NCBI GenBank assembly: GCA_041859095.1
Contig: JBHEKY010000028.1
Span: forward strand, 62,001-126,000
DNA: 64,000 nt
From: UBA1422 sp041859095
Lineage (GTDB): Bacteria > Bacillota > Clostridia > Peptostreptococcales > Anaerovoracaceae
Direction: 5' to 3'
Under the pieces are notes generated by a model. It searched no databases and had not been told where the DNA came from. It saw only the letters and a list, made by a program, of their open reading frames with translations. The translations under genes and the position numbers were made by a program. This document shows positions 44,831-54,596 of this stretch, piece by piece (the first letter of the stretch is position 1; each line of letters opens with the position of its first letter).

Positions 44831-45279
44831 TGGAAAGACCTAGCTGGGACGAGTATTTCATGGAGATGGCGATGCTGACCGCCAAACGATCCACTTGCAT
44901 GCGGCGTAACGTTGGCGCTGTTATTGTTCAGGACAAACACATCATCGCAACAGGCTACAATGGCGCACCGAAGGGAATCCCTCATTGCGAGGAAATCGGC
45001 GGTTGCCTCCGCGAAAAGATGAACATCCCGTCTGGAGAGCGCCACGAGTTGTGCAGAGCCCTTCATGCAGAACAAAATGCCATCATTCAGGCTGCAACTT
45101 TGGCGCAGAGCATTGAAGGCGCTTCTATTTATATCACCAATCAGCCGTGTGTGATTTGCGCAAAGATGATAATCAACGCAGGCATCAAGCGAATCGTTGT
45201 CCGGGAAGGTTATCCGGATAAACTTGCCGTAGACCTATTGGCCGAAGCCGGTCTCAAAATCGTCATGCTAGGGGAGTAA
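44830..45279 (+). CDS. dCMP deaminase (ComEB-like)
   Basis: A 149-residue cytidine/deoxycytidylate deaminase. Zinc ligands and the catalytic Glu are in LHAEQNAIIQ and QPCVICAKMI, and the substrate loop is GYNGAPKG. It converts dCMP to dUMP for thymidylate synthesis. GAGGAAC is the ribosome site. Coupled to truA upstream and abutting the MATE gene. Confidence 0.93.
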   Translation: MERPSWDEYFMEMAMLTAKRSTCMRRNVGAVIVQDKHIIATGYNGAPKGIPHCEEIGGCLREKMNIPSGERHELCRALHAEQNAIIQAATLAQSIEGASIYITNQPCVICAKMIINAGIKRIVVREGYPDKLAVDLLAEAGLKIVMLGE

Positions 45280-46656
45280 ATGTCAATCAATCAACCACCA
45301 ACAGTTCATAATCAACATTTATACAGAGATTTAAGAAGGGTAGCGTTACCAATCGCCCTTCAGAGTTTTATTGCGTCCTCTCTTCAATTGGTGGACAGCT
45401 TGATGGTTGGAAGCCTGGGGGAAGCCGAGCTGGCAGCGGTGGGCGTGTCCATCCAAATCTACTTCGTATACTGGATGGTGGTGTTCGGATTTTCCAGTGG
45501 TTGTTCCACCTTTATGACCCAATTCTGGGGAGCAGGGGATGTGGCTCAGATCCGGAAGACAGCTGGTTTTAACGTGACGGTCTGTTTGGCTGGCGCGATG
45601 ATTTTTTTTATCCCGGCAACTTTCTTCCCAGAAGAGGTGTTGGGTATATTTACCAACATTCCGGAAACCATTGCAATGGGCAAGGACTTTGTGGTTCTGA
45701 TAGCGCCATGCTTCCTATTGTCTGCCTATTCGGTACCCATGCAAATTGCACTGCGTACAACCCAGCAAACCAAAATCCCTCTTTACATCAGCATTGTGAC
45801 ATTTTCCGTCAACACTTTGCTTTGTTACATCCTCGTGTTCGGTAAATTCGGTGCACCACAATTGGGCGTGGAGGGTGCGGCCTTGGCGATGCTGATAGCC
45901 AGGTTGGTGGAAGCCATGCTGGTTACTTACATGATTTTTGGTCGAAAGAATATCATCGCCGGTTCATTTCGATCTTTCGTTGGGTGGTCTAGAGTATTTG
46001 CGGGAAGAATCCTTAGCAACTCCATACCGACCACCATCAATGAAACCATGTGGGGACTTGGAACCGCCATGTACGTTGCGGCGTATGCACGGGTTGGAAT
46101 CACAGAGTTTGCAGCGGTGCAGGCGGGCAACACAATCCAGAATATACTGGTCATGGCAGGCTTTAGCATTGGGGATGCGATCCTTATTTTGGTAGGCCAA
46201 AAGTTGGGTGAAGGCAAAACGGAAGAGGCATACTATCTGGCGAAGAGGCTTCTTCGTATCGGTGTCATCATTGGCTTAGTGTTTGGTGGCTTGCTGATTT
46301 TGGTTGCCAAACCGATTATTTCATTGTATAACTTTTCTCCGCAGGGAGAAAAATATGCTTTCTATGTTTTGGTTATCTATGGTGCGACCATGTGGCTCAT
46401 TTTGTTGGGCGGTATGCTGGTGGTTGGGGTCATGCGCTGTGGCGGAGATACGAGATACGCAATGGTCACAGAAGTTGGTACCGTATGGTTGGTTGGGGTT
46501 CCCTTGGCGTTCTTTACTACCATGGTTTTGGGTTTGCCAATTTACCTTGCAGTGCTGGCGGTAAAAACAGAAGAAGTCATCAAGGCTGCCATCTTGCTCC
46601 GCCGCTTTTATTCACGCAAGTGGGCAAAAAATATGGTAGACAACTTAAAAGCATAA
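45280..46656 (+). CDS. MATE-family efflux transporter
   Basis: A 458-residue, about twelve-span MATE protein (NorM/DinF class). The opening segment RVALPIALQSFIASSLQLVDSLMVGSLGEAELAAVGVS is cut here to its key parts: the N-lobe LPIALQ start and the DSLMVG-LGE-LAAVG motif. The C-lobe repeats the pattern. It would expel cationic compounds using Na+ or H+. It starts right after the dCMP deaminase stop with AGGGGAG as the site, ending the glnS-to-MATE run. Confidence 0.92.
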   Translation: MSINQPPTVHNQHLYRDLRRVALPIALQSFIASSLQLVDSLMVGSLGEAELAAVGVSIQIYFVYWMVVFGFSSGCSTFMTQFWGAGDVAQIRKTAGFNVTVCLAGAMIFFIPATFFPEEVLGIFTNIPETIAMGKDFVVLIAPCFLLSAYSVPMQIALRTTQQTKIPLYISIVTFSVNTLLCYILVFGKFGAPQLGVEGAALAMLIARLVEAMLVTYMIFGRKNIIAGSFRSFVGWSRVFAGRILSNSIPTTINETMWGLGTAMYVAAYARVGITEFAAVQAGNTIQNILVMAGFSIGDAILILVGQKLGEGKTEEAYYLAKRLLRIGVIIGLVFGGLLILVAKPIISLYNFSPQGEKYAFYVLVIYGATMWLILLGGMLVVGVMRCGGDTRYAMVTEVGTVWLVGVPLAFFTTMVLGLPIYLAVLAVKTEEVIKAAILLRRFYSRKWAKNMVDNLKA

Positions 46657-46706
46657 TTTGTACAATTACATCCTATTATACTTGGAATTATTACAATAAA
46701 TTACCC

Positions 46707-46734
46707 TTTACAAGAGGGGTGAAAAGAGTATAAT
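46707..46734 (+). promoter_or_regulatory. Predicted promoter of the ATP synthase operon
   Basis: TTTACA (46707-46712) and a perfect TATAAT (46729-46734) with a 16-base spacer; transcription should begin near 46741, about 45 bases before atpI. Confidence 0.75.
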
Positions 46735-46785
46735 AGTAAAGATAAACGGGGTCAGAATAATCTGAAAAGAAGAGAAACAATCCAT

Positions 46786-47280
46786 ATGGCATCATTTACA
46801 AAATTTAGAAACCAGACACTCAAGTATTCCATTATTATTGCAATCCTTATGGAGTTGGTTTCCCTAGGTGTGCTGGGTTTTTCGACCAAATTTTTGCTTG
46901 GACTTTTTGCAGGGACAGCGACAAGTATTCTTAATTTTGTTATATTAGAACACTCTGCAATAGGCTTAATGCAAACCAACAGCAAGGTGCCGGTGGTCGC
47001 CGGATACTTTCTGAGGCTACCAATCTACGGGCTCGTATTCTATGCTTGCCTCATGTCTGGGACTAGGAGTGTCGCTGGATGCGCACTTGGCTTTGTCACG
47101 TTGCCTTTGGCATTAATGTATATTTATGGGATTAAGAGTCGGTTCCCCGGAGCCGAAAAGAACCCGCTAAACGATTGGACTGAACCAAAAGAATGGAAAG
47201 ACTCCGCTGACTGGGATGATCAGGACGATGAAGACGAATGGGAGCCTTTGCCAAAATGGATTGACAAAAAACCAAAATAA
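46786..47280 (+). CDS. atpI: ATP synthase subunit I-like membrane protein
   Basis: A 164-residue membrane protein with four hydrophobic segments (~15-35, 38-57, 70-90, 95-115) and an acidic, Trp-rich soluble tail (WDDQDDEDEWEPLP). Its place before atpB identifies it as AtpI, proposed to help assemble the c-ring or import Mg2+. The ribosome site is weak (AGAAGAG). First gene of the operon. Confidence 0.8.
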   Translation: MASFTKFRNQTLKYSIIIAILMELVSLGVLGFSTKFLLGLFAGTATSILNFVILEHSAIGLMQTNSKVPVVAGYFLRLPIYGLVFYACLMSGTRSVAGCALGFVTLPLALMYIYGIKSRFPGAEKNPLNDWTEPKEWKDSADWDDQDDEDEWEPLPKWIDKKPK

Positions 47281-47300
47281 GAGCAGAGAGGTGATTGTTC

Positions 47301-48008
47301 ATGGAATTAGGCCCAAGAATAATATTTACGATAGGCAGTGTCAATATAACCGAGACGGTTATTTTTTCGCTGATTATTAGCCTTCTGATTGTGCTGTTTG
47401 CATATCTAGCCACGCGCAAAATGGAAGTAATTCCCCATGGCTTTCAGGCATATGGAGAGTTGATTGTGGGAACTATTTACAATATGGTGGCGAGCACAAT
47501 GGGGAAACAAAACTTAAGGTTCGCTCCATATATTGGCACCCTTTTTCTGTTCTTGGCTTTTGGAAGCACTTTAGGAATTCTGGATTTACGTCCGGTGACC
47601 GCGGACCTGAACTGCACCGTCCCCCTGGCAGCGGTCTCGTTTGTGATGATTCACTATAGTGCAATCAGAGCGCAAACCCTCAAAGGATACATAAAGCATC
47701 TAGGATCGCCCTATGCATTTATGTTGCCCCTTAATGTCATGAGCGAAATGATGTTCCCCATTACACTGGCTTGCCGAATTTTTGGCAACATCTTAGCCGG
47801 TGTGATTGTCATGAGCCTTCTGTTTACAGCTCTTGAAAGTGTCTCCGAGGCTGTTGGAACGCATATCCCATTTTTGCTACTTGCTCTGCCATTGCCGTTA
47901 AACTTCTTCTTTGATATGTTTGAGGCAGGGTTGCAGGCATTTATATTTATCATGTTAACTATGGTCTTTACGTCAAACGGCATCAATGTCAGCGAAGACC
48001 ACGAATAA
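47301..48008 (+). CDS. atpB: F-type ATP synthase subunit a
   Basis: A 235-residue membrane stator subunit that carries the ion half-channels. The essential arginine lies in ACRIFGNILAG, the helix facing the c-ring. ATG 47301 follows GAGAGGTGA; the TTG two codons earlier is less likely. It lies between atpI and atpE in the usual order. Confidence 0.93.
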   Translation: MELGPRIIFTIGSVNITETVIFSLIISLLIVLFAYLATRKMEVIPHGFQAYGELIVGTIYNMVASTMGKQNLRFAPYIGTLFLFLAFGSTLGILDLRPVTADLNCTVPLAAVSFVMIHYSAIRAQTLKGYIKHLGSPYAFMLPLNVMSEMMFPITLACRIFGNILAGVIVMSLLFTALESVSEAVGTHIPFLLLALPLPLNFFFDMFEAGLQAFIFIMLTMVFTSNGINVSEDHE

Positions 48009-48027
48009 AACTAAGGAGGAAATCATT

Positions 48028-48285
48028 ATGTCACAAGTCACACCGGAAGCTTTCATCATGGGGTTATCCGCCCTAGCCGCAGGTCTTGCCATGTTGGCCA
48101 TGGCCGGCGTAGGTCTCGGTATCGCATTCATTTCTGCCAAGACGGTAGAAAGCACAGCTCGACAGCCCGAAGCCCAGGGAACTCTGTTAAAAACCATGTT
48201 GATTGGTATCGCGTTAACGGAGACCGCAGGAATATTTGCACTTATCATTTCGATTATCCTGCTCTTCGCCAACCCTTACGCTTGA
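48028..48285 (+). CDS. atpE: F-type ATP synthase subunit c (predicted proton type)
   Basis: An 85-residue hairpin that forms the rotor ring. ESTARQPEA is the polar loop and Glu65 (LTETAG) the ion carrier. Compared with the Na+ c subunit of Ilyobacter tartaricus, position 32 is Ile (Gln), 63 Leu (Val), 66 Thr (Ser), 67 Ala (Thr) and 70 Phe (Tyr). Most Na+ ligands are gone, which predicts H+ coupling. ATG 48028 follows AAGGAGGA; the longer open frame overlaps atpB and is not used. Confidence 0.94.
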   Translation: MSQVTPEAFIMGLSALAAGLAMLAMAGVGLGIAFISAKTVESTARQPEAQGTLLKTMLIGIALTETAGIFALIISIILLFANPYA

Positions 48286-48338
48286 TGCCGAACATTATTC
48301 GTTATCGAGGGTTCATACGATTGAAATGAGGCAATGAA

Positions 48339-48848
48339 ATGCATTCACCAATTATTGAGTTGAACTGGACATCCTTAATGATCCTTTTCAACATTGCTAT
48401 TTTGTATTTTATTATGAAGCGTTTCTTCTTTGAAAAAATACATAATTTCATGGTAGCCAGAGAAAATGCCATCAAGGATGCCTTCGAAAGTGCAGCCAAC
48501 ACAAATAAGATGGCGATGGAAAAGCTGGAAACCTACAATAAACAGCTAGCACAGATTGAAGGGCAAGGCCGTGAAATTATCCAAAAAGCAAAGGCAAAGG
48601 CGGATACTCATGCGCTGGAAATTATGGATGAAGCCAATAGCAAGGCCAGCGATGTCATGAAGCAAGCCGAAAAAGAAATAGCAAGACAACAAACCAAAGC
48701 CATTTCCGAAATGAAAAAAGAAGTCGGGACATTGGCTTTGATGGCCGCCGAAAAAATCATGGAAAAAAACCTTGAGGGGTCAGGCGATCAGGATGAAATT
48801 ATCGAAAAAATACTGAAAGAGGCAGGTACGTCAGGATGGCAGAACTAA
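48339..48848 (+). CDS. atpF: F-type ATP synthase subunit b
   Basis: A 169-residue peripheral-stalk subunit with one N-terminal membrane span (LMILFNIAILYFIM) and a long charged helix rich in Ala, Lys and Glu (about 35-150). The 3' end overlaps atpH by 13 bases. Confidence 0.94.
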   Translation: MHSPIIELNWTSLMILFNIAILYFIMKRFFFEKIHNFMVARENAIKDAFESAANTNKMAMEKLETYNKQLAQIEGQGREIIQKAKAKADTHALEIMDEANSKASDVMKQAEKEIARQQTKAISEMKKEVGTLALMAAEKIMEKNLEGSGDQDEIIEKILKEAGTSGWQN

Positions 48849-49369
48849 CCATTGAAATGACTTACGGAAGTGCCCTTTATCAGGCTGCACGTGAGTTAGG
48901 TAAAGAGACGCAAATCCTTGAAGAAGCCCAAGCGTTGATTGAAATCCTAAAACAATCAACGGATATGCAGGCTTTATTGGACAATCCCACCATATCACCA
49001 AAAGAAAAAAAGGTAGTGGTCCAAAAAATCTTTGAAGGAAGAATCTGCGATGAGTTGTTGAACCTGCTCTATATTTTGCTGGACAAACGCCGCACCAGGA
49101 ATTTATCCAGCATCATCAAAACCTACAAACACCTCATAGACAAAGAATATGGTGTTTCCTACGGCAAGATTTTTTCGGTACAGCCCCTTAGCGCTGCACG
49201 GCTCAAAGAATTTGAAGAGGAAACCAGCAAACTGCTGAGAAGCCGGGTATCCCTTGAAAATGAGACGGATGAAGCCCTCATAGGAGGGGTCAAAATATTT
49301 GTTGAAGGCAAGGTCCTTGACGCGTCATTAAGAACGCGTTTGCAGGATCTGGGCAACACCTTTATATAA
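48836..49369 (+). CDS. atpH: F-type ATP synthase subunit delta
   Basis: A 177-residue stalk subunit joining b to the alpha/beta head. It has the usual N-terminal helical bundle (YGSALYQAARELGK) and the conserved C-terminal GGVKIFVEGKVLDASLRTRL region. The start is inside atpF. Confidence 0.94.
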   Translation: MAELTIEMTYGSALYQAARELGKETQILEEAQALIEILKQSTDMQALLDNPTISPKEKKVVVQKIFEGRICDELLNLLYILLDKRRTRNLSSIIKTYKHLIDKEYGVSYGKIFSVQPLSAARLKEFEEETSKLLRSRVSLENETDEALIGGVKIFVEGKVLDASLRTRLQDLGNTFI

Positions 49370-49390
49370 GAAGGGAGGCTTACGGACGAT

Positions 49391-50917
49391 ATGAATTTAA
49401 GACCTGATGAAATAAGCTCAGTCATAAAAGAACAAATCAAAAACTACAAGAATCAGTTGAACGTATCTGATTTTGGGACGGTTCTCCAGGTAGGTGATGG
49501 GATTGCTAGAGTCTACGGACTGGAGCATTGTATGGCAGGAGAGCTGCTGGAATTCCCAGGAGAAATCTACGGAATGGCCCTTAACCTAGAAGAAGACAAT
49601 GTTGGCGCCGTAATACTTGGTTCCGACCAGGATATCAAAGAAGGAGATGTGGTAAAACCTACCCGAAGAGTGGTTGAGGTGCCGGTTGGCCCTGAATTGG
49701 TCGGACGTGTTGTCAATGCGCTAGGACAACCCATCGACGGCAAAGGTATCATCAAAGCTGCAGAAACAAGACCTATCGAAAGCCCGGCTCCCGGTGTTTT
49801 ACAACGTCAGTCGGTCAAGCAACCCCTTCAGACTGGTATCAAAGCCATCGATGCGATGATTCCCATCGGCAAAGGTCAGCGGGAACTCATTATTGGGGAC
49901 AGGCAGACAGGTAAAACGGCTATTGCCATTGACACCATTCTCAACCAAAAAGACGAGGATGTCATTTGCATTTATGTGGCTATCGGTCAAAAAAAATCTA
50001 CTGTTGCCCAGTTGGTGCAAACTTTGGAGAACAGGGGCGCAATGAAAAACACGATTGTTGTTGCCGCCACAGCCAGTGATGTAGCCCCCTTACAATATAT
50101 TGCCCCCTATGCCGGTTGTGCGATGGGTGAATACTTCATGTATCAGGGCAAACACGTGCTGATTATTTATGATGACCTTTCTAAGCATGCCGTGGCATAT
50201 CGCGCCATGTCCCTGCTTTTACGTAGACCGCCTGGACGGGAAGCCTATCCTGGCGATGTATTTTATTTGCATAGCAGATTATTGGAGCGAGCCGCCAAAC
50301 TTTCAGATAAACTGGGAGGTGGATCCATTACCGCATTGCCCATTATTGAGACCCAGGCCGGCGATGTTTCCGCATATATCCCAACCAATGTAATATCCAT
50401 CACTGATGGTCAGATCTTCCTGGAGACAGAATTATTCTTCTCAGGACAACGACCGGCCATCAATGCAGGTATTTCCGTATCCCGAGTTGGCGGAAGCGCA
50501 CAAATCAAAGCCATGAAAAAAGTTGCCAGCAAAGTCAAACTTGAGCTTGCACAATATCGCGAACTGGCCAGTTTTTCACAGTTTGGTTCTGACATAGATG
50601 CGGAAACAAAAGCGAGACTGGATCATGGCAGGATTCTGATGGAAGTCGTCAAGCAGGGTCAATACAAACCAGTACCCGTCGCGCATCAGGTCATGATTTT
50701 CTACGCAGCGGTCAACGGATACTTGAAGGGTCTGGCTATCGAAAAAGTCCATCAGTTTGAGCATGATTTCTACGAATTCATGGATACTCATTATCCGGAA
50801 GTGGGTAAAACCATCGTTGAGACCGGCGACTTAAAGGACGAAAAAGAAGCAACCTTGCGGCAAGCCATTGAAGAATTCAAAAAAGTTAGAGCTGAGGATG
50901 AATTTGCCGATGTGTAA
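49391..50917 (+). CDS. atpA: F-type ATP synthase subunit alpha
   Basis: A 508-residue non-catalytic nucleotide-binding subunit of normal length. Walker A is GDRQTGKTAIA, and the arginine finger region PAINAGISVSRVGGSAQ is intact. SD GGGAGG. Between atpH and atpG. Confidence 0.97.
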   Translation: MNLRPDEISSVIKEQIKNYKNQLNVSDFGTVLQVGDGIARVYGLEHCMAGELLEFPGEIYGMALNLEEDNVGAVILGSDQDIKEGDVVKPTRRVVEVPVGPELVGRVVNALGQPIDGKGIIKAAETRPIESPAPGVLQRQSVKQPLQTGIKAIDAMIPIGKGQRELIIGDRQTGKTAIAIDTILNQKDEDVICIYVAIGQKKSTVAQLVQTLENRGAMKNTIVVAATASDVAPLQYIAPYAGCAMGEYFMYQGKHVLIIYDDLSKHAVAYRAMSLLLRRPPGREAYPGDVFYLHSRLLERAAKLSDKLGGGSITALPIIETQAGDVSAYIPTNVISITDGQIFLETELFFSGQRPAINAGISVSRVGGSAQIKAMKKVASKVKLELAQYRELASFSQFGSDIDAETKARLDHGRILMEVVKQGQYKPVPVAHQVMIFYAAVNGYLKGLAIEKVHQFEHDFYEFMDTHYPEVGKTIVETGDLKDEKEATLRQAIEEFKKVRAEDEFADV

Positions 50918-50943
50918 AAATAAACAGCAAAGGAGGCTATGCA

Positions 50944-51810
50944 ATGGCATCTAGTGATATGCAAGATGTGAAACGCCGCATCAAAAGTGTAACCAGCATG
51001 GAACACATAACCAATGCGATGAAGTTGGTTTCCGCTGCAAAGCTCAGACGGGCCAAAGCCACCTTCGAAAAAACACATGAGAATTATGATTATCTCACCC
51101 ACTCTATTGCAGAAATTTTCCACAACATCAGTCAAGTGCCACAAAAGTACTTGGCCGGCAATCGGGAAATTGTAAAAACCTGCTATATTCTGGTGACGAG
51201 CTGCAGAGGTTTATGTGGAAGTTTTAACAGTAATGTGATTCGTGAGGCTGAGGCTGAAATCAAAGCGGATCCCGAAAAACCGGTTATTGTGGCCATTGGA
51301 TCTCGAGGTATGGACTATTTCATGAAGCGGGGATATGAAATCAGGACGGCATATTGTCTGCCCCCCGAAAATATTTCGTTTTTGGAGACCAGAGAAATCA
51401 GCAAACCCATTATCGAAATGTATGATAGTGGGGAGATTGATGAAGTGGTGATGATTTACACCACCTTTATCAGTTCCATGGAGCAGCGGGTCAAAAAAAT
51501 AACCCTGCTTCCTTTCGAAGTTGAAGTGGGGCCTGAAATCCTAAAACATGAGAAAGAAGTAGAATACGAACCTTCCTCGGATGAGGTATTCAACTACTTG
51601 GTTCCCAAGTATGTTGAAATCATGATTTATGGAGCGGTCGTAGAATCAGCCACCTGTGAACATGCTGCAAGGCGAATCGCAATGGAGAATGCAACAGAGA
51701 ACGCCAGAGATATGCTGGGGGAACTTTCGTTGTTTTACAATCGGGCGAGACAGGCTTCAATCACCAAAGAACTTGTTGAAATCATAGCCGGCTCGGAAGC
51801 CCAAAAGTAG
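50944..51810 (+). CDS. atpG: F-type ATP synthase subunit gamma
   Basis: A 288-residue central-shaft subunit. The N-terminal coiled-coil helix (DVKRRIKSVTSMEHITNAM) and C-terminal helix (ATENARDMLGELSLFYNRAR) are typical. AGGAGGC is the ribosome site, 26 bases after atpA. Confidence 0.96.
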   Translation: MASSDMQDVKRRIKSVTSMEHITNAMKLVSAAKLRRAKATFEKTHENYDYLTHSIAEIFHNISQVPQKYLAGNREIVKTCYILVTSCRGLCGSFNSNVIREAEAEIKADPEKPVIVAIGSRGMDYFMKRGYEIRTAYCLPPENISFLETREISKPIIEMYDSGEIDEVVMIYTTFISSMEQRVKKITLLPFEVEVGPEILKHEKEVEYEPSSDEVFNYLVPKYVEIMIYGAVVESATCEHAARRIAMENATENARDMLGELSLFYNRARQASITKELVEIIAGSEAQK

Positions 51811-51822
51811 GAGGTAACCTAA

Positions 51823-53229
51823 GTGAGCGAATTGAATAAAGGACGAATACATCAAATCATCGGACCTGTCATTGACATTAAGTTTGAATCGGAACAAATG
51901 CCGGAACTTCTTAATGCCATTAAGATTCCATTTGGAGACAAAAATGTTACAGCTGAGGTTGCCCAGCACATTGGAGACGATGTGGTACGAACCGTAGCAC
52001 TGTCATCCACCGACGGGCTGACTCGGGGGATGGAAGCCATTGATACTGGTGGCCCTATCGAAATCTCTGTTGGCAAAGAGGTACTTGGAAGACTGTTCAA
52101 TGTCATTGGTGAAACCATTGACGACTTGGGTCCGGTTGAAACAGGTTTGAAATATTCCATACATAGAGCTGCGCCAGCTTTTGAAGAGCAGGACACCTCA
52201 TCCCAAATATTCGAAACGGGAATCAAAGTAATCGACTTAATCGCGCCTTATACCAGAGGCGGTAAAGTTGGATTGTTCGGCGGTGCCGGCGTAGGCAAAA
52301 CCGTATTGATTCAAGAATTAATAAGCAATATTGCCAAGGAACATGGTGGCATTTCTGTGTTTGCCGGCGTTGGTGAACGTACCCGAGAAGGAAACGATCT
52401 TTACTATGAAATGATAGAATCCGGTGTAATCGAAAAAACCGCAATGGCCTTTGGACAGATGAACGAACCACCGGGTGCCAGAATGCGGGTGGCCCTAACG
52501 GGTCTTACGATGGCCGAATATTTCCGCGATGTGGAAGGTCAGGACGTACTCCTTTTCATCGATAACATTTTTAGATTTACACAAGCCGGTTCTGAAGTAT
52601 CCGCATTGCTTGGACGTGTGCCTGCCGCGGTTGGGTACCAACCAACCCTGGCTACCGAAATGGGTGCCCTGCAGGAAAGAATCACGTCCACAAAGAAGGG
52701 CTCGATCACTTCGGTGCAAGCTATTTATGTGCCTGCCGACGATTTGACAGACCCAGCCCCAGCAACCACATTTGCGCATTTAGATGCCACAACGGTACTT
52801 TCTAGAGGCATCACAGAACTGGGTATTTACCCGGCAGTCGATCCACTGGATTCCACCTCTAGAATTATGGATCCACTGATTATCGGAGACGAACACTATA
52901 ACACCGCCAGAGGTGTACAAGAAGTGCTACAAAGATATAAGGATTTGCAAGATATTATCGCAATCCTTGGTATGGATGAGTTGTCTGACTCAGACAAATT
53001 GGTGGTTAACCGGGCCCGAAAAATTCAGCGCTTCATGTCCCAGCCCTTCCGTGTCGCAGAACAATTCACAGGAACTGAGGGGAAATATCTATCACTCAAA
53101 GAAACGGTACGTAGCTTCAAAGAAATTCTGGAAGGCAAACATGACAACATCCCCGAGCATTTGTTCCTCTATGCCGGCGGGATTGATGAAGTCGTAGAGA
53201 AGTACGAAAAGGAAAAAAACAATGGCTAA
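51823..53229 (+). CDS. atpD: F-type ATP synthase subunit beta
   Basis: A 468-residue catalytic subunit. Walker A is GGAGVGKTVLIQE, the catalytic Glu lies in GVGERTREGNDLY, and Walker B in VLLFIDNIFRFTQAG. The start is GTG 51823 with GGAGGT 7 bases upstream. The 3' end overlaps atpC by 8 bases. Confidence 0.97.
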   Translation: MSELNKGRIHQIIGPVIDIKFESEQMPELLNAIKIPFGDKNVTAEVAQHIGDDVVRTVALSSTDGLTRGMEAIDTGGPIEISVGKEVLGRLFNVIGETIDDLGPVETGLKYSIHRAAPAFEEQDTSSQIFETGIKVIDLIAPYTRGGKVGLFGGAGVGKTVLIQELISNIAKEHGGISVFAGVGERTREGNDLYYEMIESGVIEKTAMAFGQMNEPPGARMRVALTGLTMAEYFRDVEGQDVLLFIDNIFRFTQAGSEVSALLGRVPAAVGYQPTLATEMGALQERITSTKKGSITSVQAIYVPADDLTDPAPATTFAHLDATTVLSRGITELGIYPAVDPLDSTSRIMDPLIIGDEHYNTARGVQEVLQRYKDLQDIIAILGMDELSDSDKLVVNRARKIQRFMSQPFRVAEQFTGTEGKYLSLKETVRSFKEILEGKHDNIPEHLFLYAGGIDEVVEKYEKEKNNG

Positions 53230-53662
53230 TTCAGTAAAGTTGGAAATCATGACCCCTTCCAAGCGGTTTTATTCCGGTGAAGTGGAATTGGTGATTGTCA
53301 GAACGCTAACAGGAGATGAGGGCTTCATGGCCAACCACGCATGGGCAACCAAATTGCTAGATGTTGGAGAGTTATGGATTCAAGAAGCTGGCAGTAAAGA
53401 CTATCGGATTGCAGCTATTTCTGAGGGGTTCATCGATGTCAAAGAAACCATCGTTATTTTTACCGATGCTGCGGAATGGGCGGAAGACATCAACATGGAG
53501 CGGGCACTTAGCACGAAATCAACCATGGAAGATTGGTTGATTCACGATCAGACCCACAATCCAGATGAGGTTGCTATTGCAAAGATTAACATTGCCAAAG
53601 CAATCACCCGAATGAATGTAGCAGAAGGCGGAGCACGAAGGAAGCACTTGACCGGGAGGTAA
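53222..53662 (+). CDS. atpC: F-type ATP synthase subunit epsilon
   Basis: A 146-residue subunit with the N-terminal beta-sandwich (VKLEIMTPSKRFYSGEVELVIVRT, shortened: VKLEIMTPSKRFYSGEVE) and a C-terminal helical pair. Several positions differ from common epsilons (ANHAWATKLLDVGELWIQ for the usual PGH/P-A-L), but length and place are clear. The following lipoprotein starts 5 bases later. Confidence 0.92.
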   Translation: MANSVKLEIMTPSKRFYSGEVELVIVRTLTGDEGFMANHAWATKLLDVGELWIQEAGSKDYRIAAISEGFIDVKETIVIFTDAAEWAEDINMERALSTKSTMEDWLIHDQTHNPDEVAIAKINIAKAITRMNVAEGGARRKHLTGR

Positions 53663-53667
53663 ACTGG

Positions 53668-54594
53668 ATGAATAAAAAATCTCTGTTGATTTTGATTTCA
53701 ACAATGATGATTGTAGTTTTCGCCATGTCCGGTTGTGGAAAGGATGAAGCGAAAGAGCCGAATAACCAGAACAAGACGCTGACTGACACGGTTAGGATTG
53801 TGACGATGACTGGCGCTGGCGAAGTGGCTACCGCATCCATGGCGGAGGGGTTTGAGGTCCAGGTTTTTCAGAAATCAAGTGAAGTGGATGCTCTTATCCT
53901 AAACAGCAATTATGATTTGGCGATTGTCTCAGCCAATACTGCTGCCAGACTTTATCAGCAAACAGGCGGCGACCTGGTCGCGATCAGTCCTGTTGTGTTG
54001 AATGACTGGTTTATTATTTCCAACAAAGGATATATCAAAAGTCAGCGGATGAGCGATTTGAAGGGCAAAACCATTGTAGCCAGCGGAAAAGGTGGCACAG
54101 GAGAAGCGATTCTCCGCAAATTACTGAAGGATAACGATATTAACCCGGATTACGGCGTACGCATGGAATGGGTGGATACCCCGGAACAAGTGATGGAAGC
54201 CCTGAAAGAATCCTACACAGTCGGGCTGCTCCAAGAGCCTTTCGCCACGCAGGCATTAGGCTTGTCATCAAGCAGCAATGGACTGACAGCTGATATCGAT
54301 TTAGGTGTACTTTGGGAGGCTTCGTATCAGATCCCCGTCCCAACCGACATCTTGATTGCAAATAAGCAGTTCGTCATCGAACGAACCGGTGATTTCCAAC
54401 TGTTTTTAGCGGCTTATGAGGCATCATTAGACACAGCAAAAAAGTCCTCAACAGCTAACCTTGTCTTTTATGGCAGGAGCAATCGGGGCATTGACATAAT
54501 CAAAAACTTTATGGCATCGATGGAAGAATACGACATCAGTTTATTGGGTGGAAAAAGCCCGGATGCCGCATTTTATTACGGAATAGGAGAATAG
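53668..54594 (+). CDS. Orphan substrate-binding lipoprotein (ABC/NMT1-like)
   Basis: A 308-residue predicted lipoprotein: a hydrophobic signal with a lipobox-like MSGC at Cys23, then a type II periplasmic-binding fold. It has a lobe with SNYDLAIVSANTAARLY, the SDLKGKTIVASGKGGTGEAILRKLL segment typical of nitrate/sulfonate/thiamine-precursor (NMT1/ThiY-like) binding proteins, and LLQEPFATQAL. It would hold a small ligand outside the membrane. No ABC permease or ATPase gene is adjacent. It lies 5 bases after atpC with GGGAGG as site, so it belongs to the ATP synthase transcript. The ligand is unknown. Confidence 0.8.
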   Translation: MNKKSLLILISTMMIVVFAMSGCGKDEAKEPNNQNKTLTDTVRIVTMTGAGEVATASMAEGFEVQVFQKSSEVDALILNSNYDLAIVSANTAARLYQQTGGDLVAISPVVLNDWFIISNKGYIKSQRMSDLKGKTIVASGKGGTGEAILRKLLKDNDINPDYGVRMEWVDTPEQVMEALKESYTVGLLQEPFATQALGLSSSSNGLTADIDLGVLWEASYQIPVPTDILIANKQFVIERTGDFQLFLAAYEASLDTAKKSSTANLVFYGRSNRGIDIIKNFMASMEEYDISLLGGKSPDAAFYYGIGE

Positions 54595-54596
54595 TT

